From: Bartonella alsatica
GTDB taxonomy: Bacteria > Pseudomonadota > Alphaproteobacteria > Rhizobiales > Rhizobiaceae
Reading direction: 5' to 3'
Length of the DNA stretch: 64,000 nt
Assembly: GCF_013388295.1 (NCBI RefSeq)
Contig: NZ_CP058235.1
Location: forward strand, 908,001-972,000
The number at the start of each line of letters is the position of its first letter. The stretch's first letter is position 1. Shown here in pieces: positions 38,135 through 46,719 of this stretch. The translations under genes were made by a program, and so were the position numbers. Under the pieces are notes generated by a model that was not told the DNA's origin, did no database searches, and worked only from the letters and a program-made list of their open reading frames with translations.

Positions 38135-38959
38135 GTGACAAGAGAAAAAAAATCCTTTCATTTACACATGCTTTCTGATGCAACGGGGGAAACATTAATC
38201 TCTGTTGGAAGGGCTGTAGCATCACAATACACAATGAGTCAGGCTACAGAACATATCTATCCGATGATTCGCAATGAAACGCAGTTACAAAGAGCTCTTG
38301 ATGAGATACAGCAAGAGCCCGGTATTGTTCTTTACACAATCATTGATAAAAAAATTAAACTCCTTCTTAAGCGAAGATGTGAGAAAATGAAAGTTCCTTG
38401 CGTTGACATACTGCACCCTGTTTTTGATGCTTTTCAGTCTTACTTAGGAATGCTTACAAATTTGCGTGTCAGTGCTCAGCATGATCTCAATGCAGATTAT
38501 TTTCGTCGTATTGAGGCGTTAGATTTTACAATAGAACATGATGATGGACAATCTCCTAATAGCTTGTCAGATGCAGATGTAATACTTGTAGGTATTTCAA
38601 GAACTTCTAAAACGCCAACCAGTATCTATTTAGCAAATCGTGGAATAAAAACTGCTAATGTTCCTCTTATACCAAGCATTGATTTACCTGAAGCTCTTTT
38701 AGAAGCAAAAAATGCTTTGATTATTGGCTTAATCGCTTCAGCTGAGAGAATCTCACACATCCGCCAAAATAGAGCTTTTGGGAATGGTTTTTCTCTTGAA
38801 AATTACACTGATAGAATCAGTATAGCTGAAGAATTGACCTATGCAAAACGCATTTTCGAGCGTTTTGATTGGCCTATTATTGATGTAACAAGACGCTCTA
38901 TTGAAGAAACCGCTGCAGCGATATTTGAACTTTTATCACGATTTCGTGAAAGAAGATGA
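38135..38959 (+). CDS. ppsR: DUF299 bifunctional kinase/pyrophosphorylase (PPDK/PEP-synthase regulator)
   Basis: A 274-aa protein beginning HLHMLSDATGETLISVGRAV, with the family P-loop VGISRTSKTPTSIYLA near residue 150. The family phosphorylates and dephosphorylates pyruvate phosphate dikinase or PEP synthase. The start is GTG at 38135 with AAGGAG 12 bases before it, and no in-frame ATG gives the complete N-terminus. It is the first gene right of the proposed origin, as in Agrobacterium. The next gene maf begins 12 bp later. Confidence 0.88.
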   Translation: MTREKKSFHLHMLSDATGETLISVGRAVASQYTMSQATEHIYPMIRNETQLQRALDEIQQEPGIVLYTIIDKKIKLLLKRRCEKMKVPCVDILHPVFDAFQSYLGMLTNLRVSAQHDLNADYFRRIEALDFTIEHDDGQSPNSLSDADVILVGISRTSKTPTSIYLANRGIKTANVPLIPSIDLPEALLEAKNALIIGLIASAERISHIRQNRAFGNGFSLENYTDRISIAEELTYAKRIFERFDWPIIDVTRRSIEETAAAIFELLSRFRERR

Positions 38960-38971
38960 AAGAAAACTTTT

Positions 38972-39568
38972 ATGGTAAAAGATACATTAATATTAGCATC
39001 TCTTAGTTCTTATCGTGCACAATTGTTGAAAAAAGCAGGTTTAAGTTTTCTTATTGAAGGGGCTTCTTTTGATGAAAGAGAGGTGGAACGAACAGCAAAA
39101 GTAAAGACACCTAAAGAACTTTGTTGCTTTCTTGCAAGTGAGAAAGCAAAAACTGTTTCTGTTCGCTTTTCTAATGCTTTAGTTATTGGTTGTGATCAAA
39201 TACTTGATTTAGAAGGACAGATTCTTCATAAAGTTATAAGTAACAAGGAAGCACGTCAACGTTTATATACTTTATCAGGTAAAACTCATTCTCTTCATAG
39301 TGCAGTAGCTTTATTTCGAAATGGTCAAAAAATTTGGGTTGAAGCTTTTAGTGCTCATATGTCGGTACGGCCTCTCTCATCCGAATTCATTGAACGTTAT
39401 TTGGCGCGTGTAGGGACAGATGTCTTAAACAGTGTAGGAGTGTATCAAATTGAAGGAGAAGGAATTCAACTTTTTGAAAAAATTGACGGAGATTTTTTTA
39501 CTATTGTTGGTTTACCAATATTACCTTTATTAATAAAACTGCGTGATTTAGGAGTCATTGATGACTAA
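38972..39568 (+). CDS. maf: Maf-like nucleotide pyrophosphatase
   Basis: A 198-aa Maf/Ham1-type protein. The N-terminal motif is [19 protein letters not shown], a divergent form of the usual LASxSPRR phosphate loop, with [17 protein letters not shown] and GVYQIEGEG. Members hydrolyse non-canonical or canonical NTPs and were first linked to septum inhibition. It overlaps aroE by 8 bases, and lies in the ppsR-maf-aroE-coaE-dnaQ cluster. Confidence 0.87.
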   Translation: MVKDTLILASLSSYRAQLLKKAGLSFLIEGASFDEREVERTAKVKTPKELCCFLASEKAKTVSVRFSNALVIGCDQILDLEGQILHKVISNKEARQRLYTLSGKTHSLHSAVALFRNGQKIWVEAFSAHMSVRPLSSEFIERYLARVGTDVLNSVGVYQIEGEGIQLFEKIDGDFFTIVGLPILPLLIKLRDLGVIDD

Positions 39569-40442
39569 TTTATCAATAAAGTACAAAGAGAAAAATTCTA
39601 CACGTGCTTTTGTTGTTGGTTATCCTATTCATCATTCAAAATCGCCGAAAATTCACAATTTTTGGCTTAAGCAATACGGTTTACAAGGTGAATATCTAGC
39701 ACAGGAAGTGATACCTGAGAGATTCAAAAAATTTTTTGTATCTATGCAAAAAAGAGGTTTTTGTGGAGGTAATATTACTTTACCTTACAAGCAAGAAGCT
39801 TTTCGTTTAGCGAATCATAAAGATGAGGTGGCAACAATGATTGGTGCTGCTAATACGCTATGGTATGAAGGAAACAAACTTTGTGCTACAAATAGTGATG
39901 CTTATGGTTTTAACGCCAATCTTGATGATTTGGCTCCGGGGTGGACTGGAGAAACAGCTCTTGTTTTTGGTGCAGGGGGTGCTGCACGAGCCATCCTATA
40001 TGCTTTAAAAAAGCGAGGATTTGAACGTATTTGTTTACTTAATCGTACAAAACAACGGGCAGATAGTTTAGCCGAGCATTTCGGAAAACCTGTTGAAGTT
40101 CACGATTGGAATGATGTTGATAAGATAATTTATCAAGCTGATTTGATTGTTAATACGACTTCTATAGGTATGACAAATCCACACGAAAAAAAAAGCGCTT
40201 CTTTTTTTTGCGATTTTCATAAAACAAAAACAACAACATTGGTGACAGATATTGTTTACACCCCATTGATAACACCCTTTTTACAACAAGCAAAAGCTCA
40301 CGGTTTAAGGACAGTTGATGGTCTTGGCATGCTTTTACATCAGGCTGTTGTTGGTTTTGAAAGATGGTTTGGAATAAGACCACAGGTGACAGAGGCGTTA
40401 CGGGCGGCAATTTTAGAAGATATGGGTGAAGAAAAAGGATGA
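39561..40442 (+). CDS. aroE: Shikimate dehydrogenase
   Basis: A 293-aa NADPH enzyme reducing 3-dehydroshikimate to shikimate. Substrate-site motifs are [14 protein letters not shown] and [21 protein letters not shown] and NSDAYGF. The NADP loop is [18 protein letters not shown] 39561 is chosen over an upstream TTG at 39558. It overlaps maf by 8 bases and coaE by 4 (ATGA). Confidence 0.93.
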   Translation: MTNLSIKYKEKNSTRAFVVGYPIHHSKSPKIHNFWLKQYGLQGEYLAQEVIPERFKKFFVSMQKRGFCGGNITLPYKQEAFRLANHKDEVATMIGAANTLWYEGNKLCATNSDAYGFNANLDDLAPGWTGETALVFGAGGAARAILYALKKRGFERICLLNRTKQRADSLAEHFGKPVEVHDWNDVDKIIYQADLIVNTTSIGMTNPHEKKSASFFCDFHKTKTTTLVTDIVYTPLITPFLQQAKAHGLRTVDGLGMLLHQAVVGFERWFGIRPQVTEALRAAILEDMGEEKG

Positions 40443-41026
40443 AAATCATAGGACTAACCGGATCAATAGCTATGGGAAAATCAACAGTAGCCGATTTTTT
40501 CAAAAAAGCAGGTATTTCCGTTTTTAGTGCTGATGATACGGTACATCAACTTTATAAGAGTGAACCAACTTTATCACTTATAGAACATACTTTCCCTGGT
40601 GTTATCGAAAATGGTGAAGTTAATCGCCTAAAACTTTCTAAGATTTTAATCAATGATAATGAAAAATTACAAACATTAGAAAAAATAATTCACCCTTTAG
40701 TTCAGGAAAAAGAAAAAGAATTTATTAATGAAGCACGTCAAAAAGGAAAAAAATTGATTGTTCTTGATATTCCTTTGCTTTTTGAAACAAAAAGTGAAAA
40801 TCGTGTAGACAGCGTAGTCGTTGTTTCTGCACCACTGGAAATACAAAAAAAACGCGCAATGATTCGTCCAAATATGAATGAAGAAAAATTTGCATTTATT
40901 AATGCCAAACAAATATCTGATGAAAAAAAACGGGAACGTGCTGATTTTGTCATTGATACAGGAAAAGATTTAGAGAATACATGTCAACAAGTCTTTTACG
41001 TGATAAAAAGTTTGCTAAAGAATTGA
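40439..41026 (+). CDS. coaE: Dephospho-CoA kinase
   Basis: A 195-aa P-loop kinase that phosphorylates the ribose 3' hydroxyl of dephospho-CoA, the last step of CoA synthesis. The P-loop is [13 protein letters not shown] at the N-terminus, with the Asp in [11 protein letters not shown], and FDIPLLFE-like [10 protein letters not shown]. It overlaps aroE and is 4 bp before dnaQ. Confidence 0.93.
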   Translation: MKIIGLTGSIAMGKSTVADFFKKAGISVFSADDTVHQLYKSEPTLSLIEHTFPGVIENGEVNRLKLSKILINDNEKLQTLEKIIHPLVQEKEKEFINEARQKGKKLIVLDIPLLFETKSENRVDSVVVVSAPLEIQKKRAMIRPNMNEEKFAFINAKQISDEKKRERADFVIDTGKDLENTCQQVFYVIKSLLKN

Positions 41027-41030
41027 AGTA

Positions 41031-41738
41031 ATGCGTGAAATTATTTTTGATATAGAAACAACAGGTTTGAATAAAGAAAAAGATCGCATAATCGAAATCG
41101 GTTGTGTAGAAATGGTGGATCGCTATCTTACAGGGCGACGATTCCACGTTTATTTGAACCCGCAAGGAGTTATTATTCCTGATGAAGTTGTAGCGATTCA
41201 TGGATTGACTAATGAACGCTTAAAGAATGAAAAAAACTTTAGTGATATTGCCGATGCGTTTTTGGAATTTATAAGTGGTGCAACAATGATTGCTCACAAT
41301 GCAAGTTTTGATATTGGTTTTCTTAATGCAGAGTTAGAACGGTCAAATAAGCTACTTATCAGTGTTGATAATGTTCTTGATACATTGGCTATGGCACGAC
41401 GCAAATTTCCTATGGGACCTAATACCCTTGATGTTTTGTGTAAGCGTTTCGGTATTGATAATAGCCATCGCGTTCTTCATGGTGCTCTACTTGACGCGGA
41501 GATTCTCGCCGATGTTTATATTGAATTAATTGGTGGAAAACAGGGTGTTTTTGGTTTTGATAACAGTAGGAATATCGATGAGGACGTTCAAAATGACAAG
41601 AATGTTTTTTCAGTAGCTAAACTTCGTCCACAAATCCTATCTCCTAGACTAAGTGAGCAAGAAAAAAATATGCATGCAAATTTTATAAAACAAATGGGTG
41701 AAAAAGCTTTGTGGAATTGTTTCAAAATCTCCCAATAA
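41031..41738 (+). CDS. dnaQ: DNA polymerase III epsilon subunit (proofreading exonuclease)
   Basis: A 235-aa 3'-5' exonuclease of the DEDDh family: Exo I FDIETTGLNKEKDRIIEIG, Exo II IAHNASFDIGF, and Exo III HRVLHGALLDAEILADVY with the His. It proofreads for the replicative polymerase alpha subunit. The C-terminal region (from about 180) is the usual alpha-binding extension. It ends the five-gene origin-proximal cluster; in other Rhizobiales secB often follows or faces it, but secB is not here. Confidence 0.93.
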   Translation: MREIIFDIETTGLNKEKDRIIEIGCVEMVDRYLTGRRFHVYLNPQGVIIPDEVVAIHGLTNERLKNEKNFSDIADAFLEFISGATMIAHNASFDIGFLNAELERSNKLLISVDNVLDTLAMARRKFPMGPNTLDVLCKRFGIDNSHRVLHGALLDAEILADVYIELIGGKQGVFGFDNSRNIDEDVQNDKNVFSVAKLRPQILSPRLSEQEKNMHANFIKQMGEKALWNCFKISQ

Positions 41739-41791
41739 CTTTTTTTCCCTAAAAAGATAACTTATTGTAGAAATAGTAAAAAAAACACGGC

Positions 41792-41818
41792 CGTTGTGGG
41801 GAGGGGAACACCACAACG
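41792..41818 (+). ncRNA. GC-rich hairpin of unknown function upstream of a mini-ORF
   Basis: CGTTGTGG and CCACAACG form a perfect 8-bp stem with an 11-nt loop GGAGGGGAACA that exposes a purine-rich, Shine-Dalgarno-like tract. No U tract follows, so it is not a plain terminator. It stands out in the AT-rich gap. It could be part of a leader or small RNA; no known family was recognised. Confidence 0.4.
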
Positions 41819-41864
41819 ACCCTTTATCGCTACGCTGCACCTTAGCTATCATAGGAGGAGCAAA

Positions 41865-41906
41865 ATGAAAGCTATTATGTCCTGTAACAGCAAAGAAAAG
41901 CCTTAA
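41865..41906 (+). CDS. Possible 13-residue leader peptide
   Basis: ATG at 41865 follows AGGAGGAG by 5 bases, one of the strongest ribosome binding sites in the window, and encodes MKAIMSCNSKEKP then TAA. The hairpin at 41792 lies upstream. Such a short ORF with a strong site could be a leader peptide, a truncated gene start or part of a small RNA. No homologue is recognised. Confidence 0.3.
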   Translation: MKAIMSCNSKEKP

Positions 41907-42055
41907 GTGCTAAATAATGTAACGACTTCGCACTTTATGAAAAAAAAAAATGGCTTTTTAGAGGCAATTCGATAAATTTAAAAATAATTTTTGAACTAAT
42001 AAAAAAACATAAGAGTAAATTATTTTTTTAGCTGAAATCGAGAAATGGAATTTTC

Positions 42056-44962
42056 ATGGATACAAAAGATCATCTTTTTTTGGTTGACGGGTCGGGTTAT
42101 ATTTTTCGTGCTTATTATGCTTTACCACCTTTAAAGCGAAAAAAGGATGGTCTTCCTGTAGGAGCTGTAGCCGGTTTTTGCAATATGTTATGGAAATTAC
42201 TTTGTAATGCCCGTAATACAGCTGCTGGTGTTGTTCCAACTCATTTTGCGGTCATTTTTGATTATTCTTCTGATACATTTCGTAAACAAATTTATCCTCA
42301 ATATAAGGCTAATCGAGAAGCTCCTCCTGAAGATCTTATTCCTCAATTCGAGTTAATACGGCAGGCAACAAGGGCTTTTAATTTGCCTTGTATTGAAAAA
42401 GAAGGATTTGAGGCAGATGATTTAATTGCTACCTATGCACAATTAGCATCACAGAATGGAATAAAAACAACGATCATTTCTTCTGATAAAGATTTAATGC
42501 AACTGGTGAGTGCACACGTATCTTTGTATGATGGAATGAAAGATAAGCATATTGGAGTTTCTGAGGTCATAGAAAAATGGGGTGTGGAACCTGAAAAAAT
42601 GGTTGACTTGCAAGCTTTGACTGGAGATCCAACAGATAATGTTCCAGGTATTCCTGGCATTGGCCCGAAAATTGCGGCCCAATTATTAAATCAATTTGGT
42701 ACTCTTGATCTTTTATTGCAACATGTGACAGAAATTAAGCAAACAAAAAGACGTGAAAATATTCAAAATTATGCTGAACAAGCAAAAATTTCTCGGGAAT
42801 TAGTTAAACTTAAAACGGATGTACCTATAGATAATGATTTAGAAAGTTTTGTTTTGGAACCACAAGATGGTCCGCGTTTAATCGCTTTTCTGAAGGCTAT
42901 GGAATTTACAACACTCACGCGTCGCGTAGCAGAAGCAACAGCATGTGATGCAACAGTTGTTGATGCATTTGATATAAATATTGATTGGACAAATACTGAT
43001 AATGGGTTCGATCTCAATGTGCAAAAAGATGATACATCACTATCACATAATTTTTCTGAAAATTCTCCACAGATTTTAGCGCAAAAACGTAAAGATCAAG
43101 CTCTCACACAAAAAATTACAAGAGAGGCTTATGAAACTATTCTGGATGAAGAAATTTTGCGAGAATGGTTGTCAGAGGCAGAAGAACAAGGTTATTTCGC
43201 TTTTGATACTGAAACAACTTCTCTTGATCCTATGCAAGCAAAGCTTGTTGGTTTTTCATTAGCATTACAACCTGGTAAAGCAGCTTATATACCACTTGAA
43301 CATGTTGAAGGAGTGGATGATCTTTGGGGAGGTGGACGTATTGCTGAACAAATTGAGTCCCAAAAAGCTTTGGCACTTTTAAAGCCGATATTAGAAAATC
43401 AAGCGGTTTTAAAAATTGGTCAAAATATAAAATATGATTGGTTGGTGATGAAGCAACAGGGTCTTATGATACGCTCTTTTGATGATACAATGCTTTTATC
43501 ATATGCTTTAGATGCTGGAGTTTTAACACATAATTTAGACGCTTTATCTGAACGCTGGCTTGGACATAAACCAATTGCTTACAAGGATTTAACGCATAAT
43601 GGAAAAAAGATTTCTTCTTTTGCGCAAGTAGATTTGAAGCAGGCAACCTTTTATGCAGCAGAGGATGCCGATATAACGCTTCGTTTGTGGCAAATTTTAA
43701 AACCACAGCTTGTTGCCCAAGGAATGACAAAAATTTACGAGCGCATTGATCGACCTCTGATAAAAGTTCTTGCAAAAATGGAAGAACGTGGAATTCTTGT
43801 CGATAGGCAGATTTTATTACGACTTTCAGAAGAATTAGAACAGGCTGCTTTTATTCTAGAGGAAGAGATTTATCAGCTAGCTGGTGAAAAATTTAATATT
43901 GCTTCGCCAAAGCAATTAGGAGATATACTCTTTGGTAAAATGGGGCTGTCTAGAGGAGCTAAGACAAAAGGTGGACAATGGTCAACTTCTGCTCAGACTT
44001 TAGAAGAATTGGCGGCTGAAGGTCATCTTTTACCACGTAAAGTTATTGATTGGCGTCAATTGGTAAAACTAAAATCAACCTATGCAGATGCTTTACCTTC
44101 TTATATTTTACCTAAAACAGGGCGTGTTCATACGAATTATTCTTTAGCAATAACATCAACAGGGCGTTTATCCTCATCAGAACCCAATTTACAGAATATA
44201 CCAGTACGGACTGCTGAAGGGCGTAAAATCCGAAAAGCTTTTATTGCTTCGGAAGGGCATATGCTCTTATCAGCTGATTATAGTCAAATTGAATTGCGTA
44301 TTCTTGCACATATTGCTGATATTGCTGCATTAAAGGAAGCTTTTGCACAAGGTCAAGATATTCATGCGATAACCGCGTCACAAATGTTTGGGGGTTCTAT
44401 AAAAGAAATGCCATCAGATATACGAAGACGTGCAAAGGCAATTAATTTTGGCATTATTTATGGTATTTCAGCTTTTGGATTAGCAAATCAGTTGGGACTT
44501 TCGCGGCAAGAAGCAGGCCGTTATATTCAACTTTATTTTGAAAGATTTCCAGGAATTAGAGATTATATGGAAACAACTAAAATATTCGCACGTCAGCATG
44601 GTTATGTACAAACTATTTTTGGTCGTCGTATTCATTACCCTGAAATAAAAGCTTCTAATCCGCAAATTCGTGCTTTTAACGAAAGAGCTGCTATTAATGC
44701 ATCGATTCAAGGATCAGCGGCAGATATTATTCGTCGTGCTATGATTCAGATGGAAAATGCTTTAGAAAAAGAAAAATTATCAGCAAAAATGTTACTGCAA
44801 GTGCATGATGAATTGATTTTTGAAGTACCAAACGCTGAATGTGATAAGACCATAACTCTTGTTAAAAAGATTATGGAAAATGCTACGATGCCTGTATTAT
44901 CTTTATCTGTACCGCTTGAAGTAAAAGTAGTGGTTGCTCAAAATTGGGATGAAGCACATTAG
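42056..44962 (+). CDS. polA: DNA polymerase I
   Basis: A 968-aa three-domain polymerase. The 5'-3' exonuclease begins LFLVDGSGYIFRAYYALPP and includes IISSDKDLMQLV and GDPTDNVPGIPGIGPK. The 3'-5' proofreading domain has active residues in FDTETTSLDP. The polymerase domain has motif A SADYSQIELRILAHI, motif B RRRAKAINFGIIYGIS and motif C LLQVHDELIFEV. It processes Okazaki fragments and repairs gaps. Its stop overlaps the convergent EEP gene by 4 bases. Confidence 0.95.
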   Translation: MDTKDHLFLVDGSGYIFRAYYALPPLKRKKDGLPVGAVAGFCNMLWKLLCNARNTAAGVVPTHFAVIFDYSSDTFRKQIYPQYKANREAPPEDLIPQFELIRQATRAFNLPCIEKEGFEADDLIATYAQLASQNGIKTTIISSDKDLMQLVSAHVSLYDGMKDKHIGVSEVIEKWGVEPEKMVDLQALTGDPTDNVPGIPGIGPKIAAQLLNQFGTLDLLLQHVTEIKQTKRRENIQNYAEQAKISRELVKLKTDVPIDNDLESFVLEPQDGPRLIAFLKAMEFTTLTRRVAEATACDATVVDAFDINIDWTNTDNGFDLNVQKDDTSLSHNFSENSPQILAQKRKDQALTQKITREAYETILDEEILREWLSEAEEQGYFAFDTETTSLDPMQAKLVGFSLALQPGKAAYIPLEHVEGVDDLWGGGRIAEQIESQKALALLKPILENQAVLKIGQNIKYDWLVMKQQGLMIRSFDDTMLLSYALDAGVLTHNLDALSERWLGHKPIAYKDLTHNGKKISSFAQVDLKQATFYAAEDADITLRLWQILKPQLVAQGMTKIYERIDRPLIKVLAKMEERGILVDRQILLRLSEELEQAAFILEEEIYQLAGEKFNIASPKQLGDILFGKMGLSRGAKTKGGQWSTSAQTLEELAAEGHLLPRKVIDWRQLVKLKSTYADALPSYILPKTGRVHTNYSLAITSTGRLSSSEPNLQNIPVRTAEGRKIRKAFIASEGHMLLSADYSQIELRILAHIADIAALKEAFAQGQDIHAITASQMFGGSIKEMPSDIRRRAKAINFGIIYGISAFGLANQLGLSRQEAGRYIQLYFERFPGIRDYMETTKIFARQHGYVQTIFGRRIHYPEIKASNPQIRAFNERAAINASIQGSAADIIRRAMIQMENALEKEKLSAKMLLQVHDELIFEVPNAECDKTITLVKKIMENATMPVLSLSVPLEVKVVVAQNWDEAH

Positions 44963-45834
44963 TTTTCTTCACTTATTTTTTTAAGGGTGATCATTGCATT
45001 AGCAAGACTAAGACGTGCTTTAATTGGTAAATGATCTGAAGCAATACGCGCAAGAGGTGAAAAATGGTTTTCAACATTTATTACTAATTGATGGGGAAAA
45101 GCAAAAATTCTATCAAGAGCTAAAAAGGGAAAGCAAGAAGGAAAACTTGGCACAATCCCAAGTGCGCTATCGAAATAGGAAGAAAAAAGATTTAAAGACG
45201 ATCTTTTACCTATCCTCCATTCATTGAGATCACCAATCAGAACTGTGGGCATAAGAGGGCGTTTTTGCAGAAGAGTAAGAAGCGTTTTTACTTGTTTATT
45301 ACGAGAGTGGCGCAATAGTCCAAAATGAGCAGCAATAATACGAATTTTACCTATTTTCATCTCTAATTCTACAATCACAGCACCACGAGGTTCAATGCCA
45401 GGCAAAGTAACTTGTAAGATATCACATATACATCCCTGACGCATAAAAAGAGCGTTTCCATGCCAACCATGCCCATTTGGTGACATAGTGTTTAGGGGTA
45501 TGGGCAACAAACCTGTTTTAGCTTTTAAGAACTGGAGATCAATCAAGCCAGTGCGTTCGCCAAAACGTTTATCTGCTTCTTGAAGAGCAAGAATATCAGC
45601 TTGTAGTTCAGTAATAACATGGACTATACGTGTAGGGTTGAAAACTTTATCAACACCTACACATTTATGGATATTATAAGAAGCAACGACAAGATCATAA
45701 TGATGATTATCTTTGATTGTGGTTGATTGATAACCAGAACGATTACAAATAGCGTTTAATAGAGAAGTATGGAGTTTTTGCTGGATAAATGTAGTTGGCC
45801 AGAAAAATTTTCTTTTATAAGGCTTTTTTATCAT
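44959..45834 (-). CDS. Endonuclease/exonuclease/phosphatase family protein
   Basis: A 291-aa protein of the EEP (DNase I-like) superfamily. Motifs are VASYNIHKCVGVDK (Asn), ILALQEADKRF (Glu metal ligand), RIIAAHFGLLRHSR, VLIGDLNEW and the C-terminal ASDHLPIKARL with Asp-His. About 45 basic residues precede the domain. Substrate is unknown; the family includes nucleases and phosphodiesterases. It is convergent with polA and the genes overlap by 4 bases. Confidence 0.82.
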   Translation of the reverse strand: MIKKPYKRKFFWPTTFIQQKLHTSLLNAICNRSGYQSTTIKDNHHYDLVVASYNIHKCVGVDKVFNPTRIVHVITELQADILALQEADKRFGERTGLIDLQFLKAKTGLLPIPLNTMSPNGHGWHGNALFMRQGCICDILQVTLPGIEPRGAVIVELEMKIGKIRIIAAHFGLLRHSRNKQVKTLLTLLQKRPLMPTVLIGDLNEWRIGKRSSLNLFSSYFDSALGIVPSFPSCFPFLALDRIFAFPHQLVINVENHFSPLARIASDHLPIKARLSLANAMITLKKISEEN

Positions 45835-45883
45835 TTGAATATGAATATTGAGATTTAATAGGTGAACACTTAATTAAAAATTA

Positions 45884-45919
45884 AAAGAACCTTGCTTCTT
45901 TTAAGAAACAAGGTTCTTT
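45884..45919. terminator. Intrinsic terminator of the BI-1 gene
   Basis: AAAGAACCTTG (45884-45894) and CAAGGTTCTTT (45909-45919) form a perfect 11-bp stem, extended inside by TTCTT/AAGAA. On the minus strand it is followed by a T-rich run. It lies just downstream of the BI-1 gene stop and upstream of the EEP gene. Confidence 0.85.
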
Positions 45920-45945
45920 AAATTAAACAATAACTGCTGTCGTAA

Positions 45946-46719
45946 TTAATCCCGATTCGAACCAAGAAATTGCAGCAGAAAAACAAACATATTGATAAAA
46001 TCAAGATAAAGATTTAATGCACCCATAATAATTTTACGACCTCGGGTGTCATCCCGATCTCCTTCATAATACATTAATTTTATATTTTGCGTATCGTAAG
46101 CTGTTAAGCCAGCAAAAATAAAAACGCCAATTACAGAGATAGCAAATTGCAAAGCACTGGATCCAAGAAAGATATTAACAATCATGGCAAGCATCAAACC
46201 CACCAAACCGATAAAAAAGAATGAACCCATCGCTGTGAGATCACGTTTCGTTGTATAACCATAAAGTGAAAGAGCACCAAAAGCTGCAGCGGTAATAACA
46301 AATGTTTGCACGACACTTTCTGGTGTATAACGCAAAATGATTGAGGATAGGGAGAGACCAACAAGAGTAGCATAACCAAAAAAGAGGCTACGAGCTGCAC
46401 TTGTACTTAATGTGTTTATTTTAAAACTAAGAAATAGCACAGCCACAAGCGGTGCGAACATAACAATATATGATAATGGTGACGTATAAAATGTCACTCC
46501 GAATGATGTTAAATAGACACTGCTATTGATTTGAGCGGCTGCTTGGCTCATATCCGTTGTTGTAGCCAATGAGGCGATCGCATAAGCGGCAGCGGCTGTA
46601 ATAAGCAAACCAATGGCCATTGTATTATAGACGCCCAGCATATAGCTGCGCAATCCTTGATCGATTGATGCATCCGCATGAGAAACAGACGCCGAACGTA
46701 AATTTTTGAAATCAGCCAT
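45946..46719 (-). CDS. Bax inhibitor-1 / YccA family membrane protein
   Basis: A 257-aa protein with seven hydrophobic segments. The C-terminal hallmark GLTAYDTQNIKLMYYEGDRD and NLYLDFINMFVFLLQFLG match the bacterial BI-1 family (YbhL/YccA). Family members are cation leak channels or modulators of FtsH. It has its own terminator and its upstream region opens to a long non-coding stretch. Confidence 0.87.
   Translation of the reverse strand: MADFKNLRSASVSHADASIDQGLRSYMLGVYNTMAIGLLITAAAAYAIASLATTTDMSQAAAQINSSVYLTSFGVTFYTSPLSYIVMFAPLVAVLFLSFKINTLSTSAARSLFFGYATLVGLSLSSIILRYTPESVVQTFVITAAAFGALSLYGYTTKRDLTAMGSFFFIGLVGLMLAMIVNIFLGSSALQFAISVIGVFIFAGLTAYDTQNIKLMYYEGDRDDTRGRKIIMGALNLYLDFINMFVFLLQFLGSNRD

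Larger units (their letters stand above)
41739..42055. other. dnaQ-polA intergenic region
   Basis: 317 bp without a normal-size gene. It holds a GC-rich hairpin at 41792-41818 and a 13-codon ORF at 41865-41906 behind a strong Shine-Dalgarno, both described separately. The remainder is AT-rich and should contain the polA promoter. No clear terminator for dnaQ was recognised. Confidence 0.5.

Noticed and set aside
37938..38138. 66-codon ORF in the proposed origin
   Set aside because: Lys/Ile/Asn-rich translation of AT-rich DNA; it overlaps DnaA boxes and the CtrA box.
45945..45970. tRNA T-arm-like sequence (GATTCGAACC) on the minus strand
   Set aside because: It is the coding end of the BI-1 gene (GSNRD); no acceptor, D or anticodon arms can be paired.
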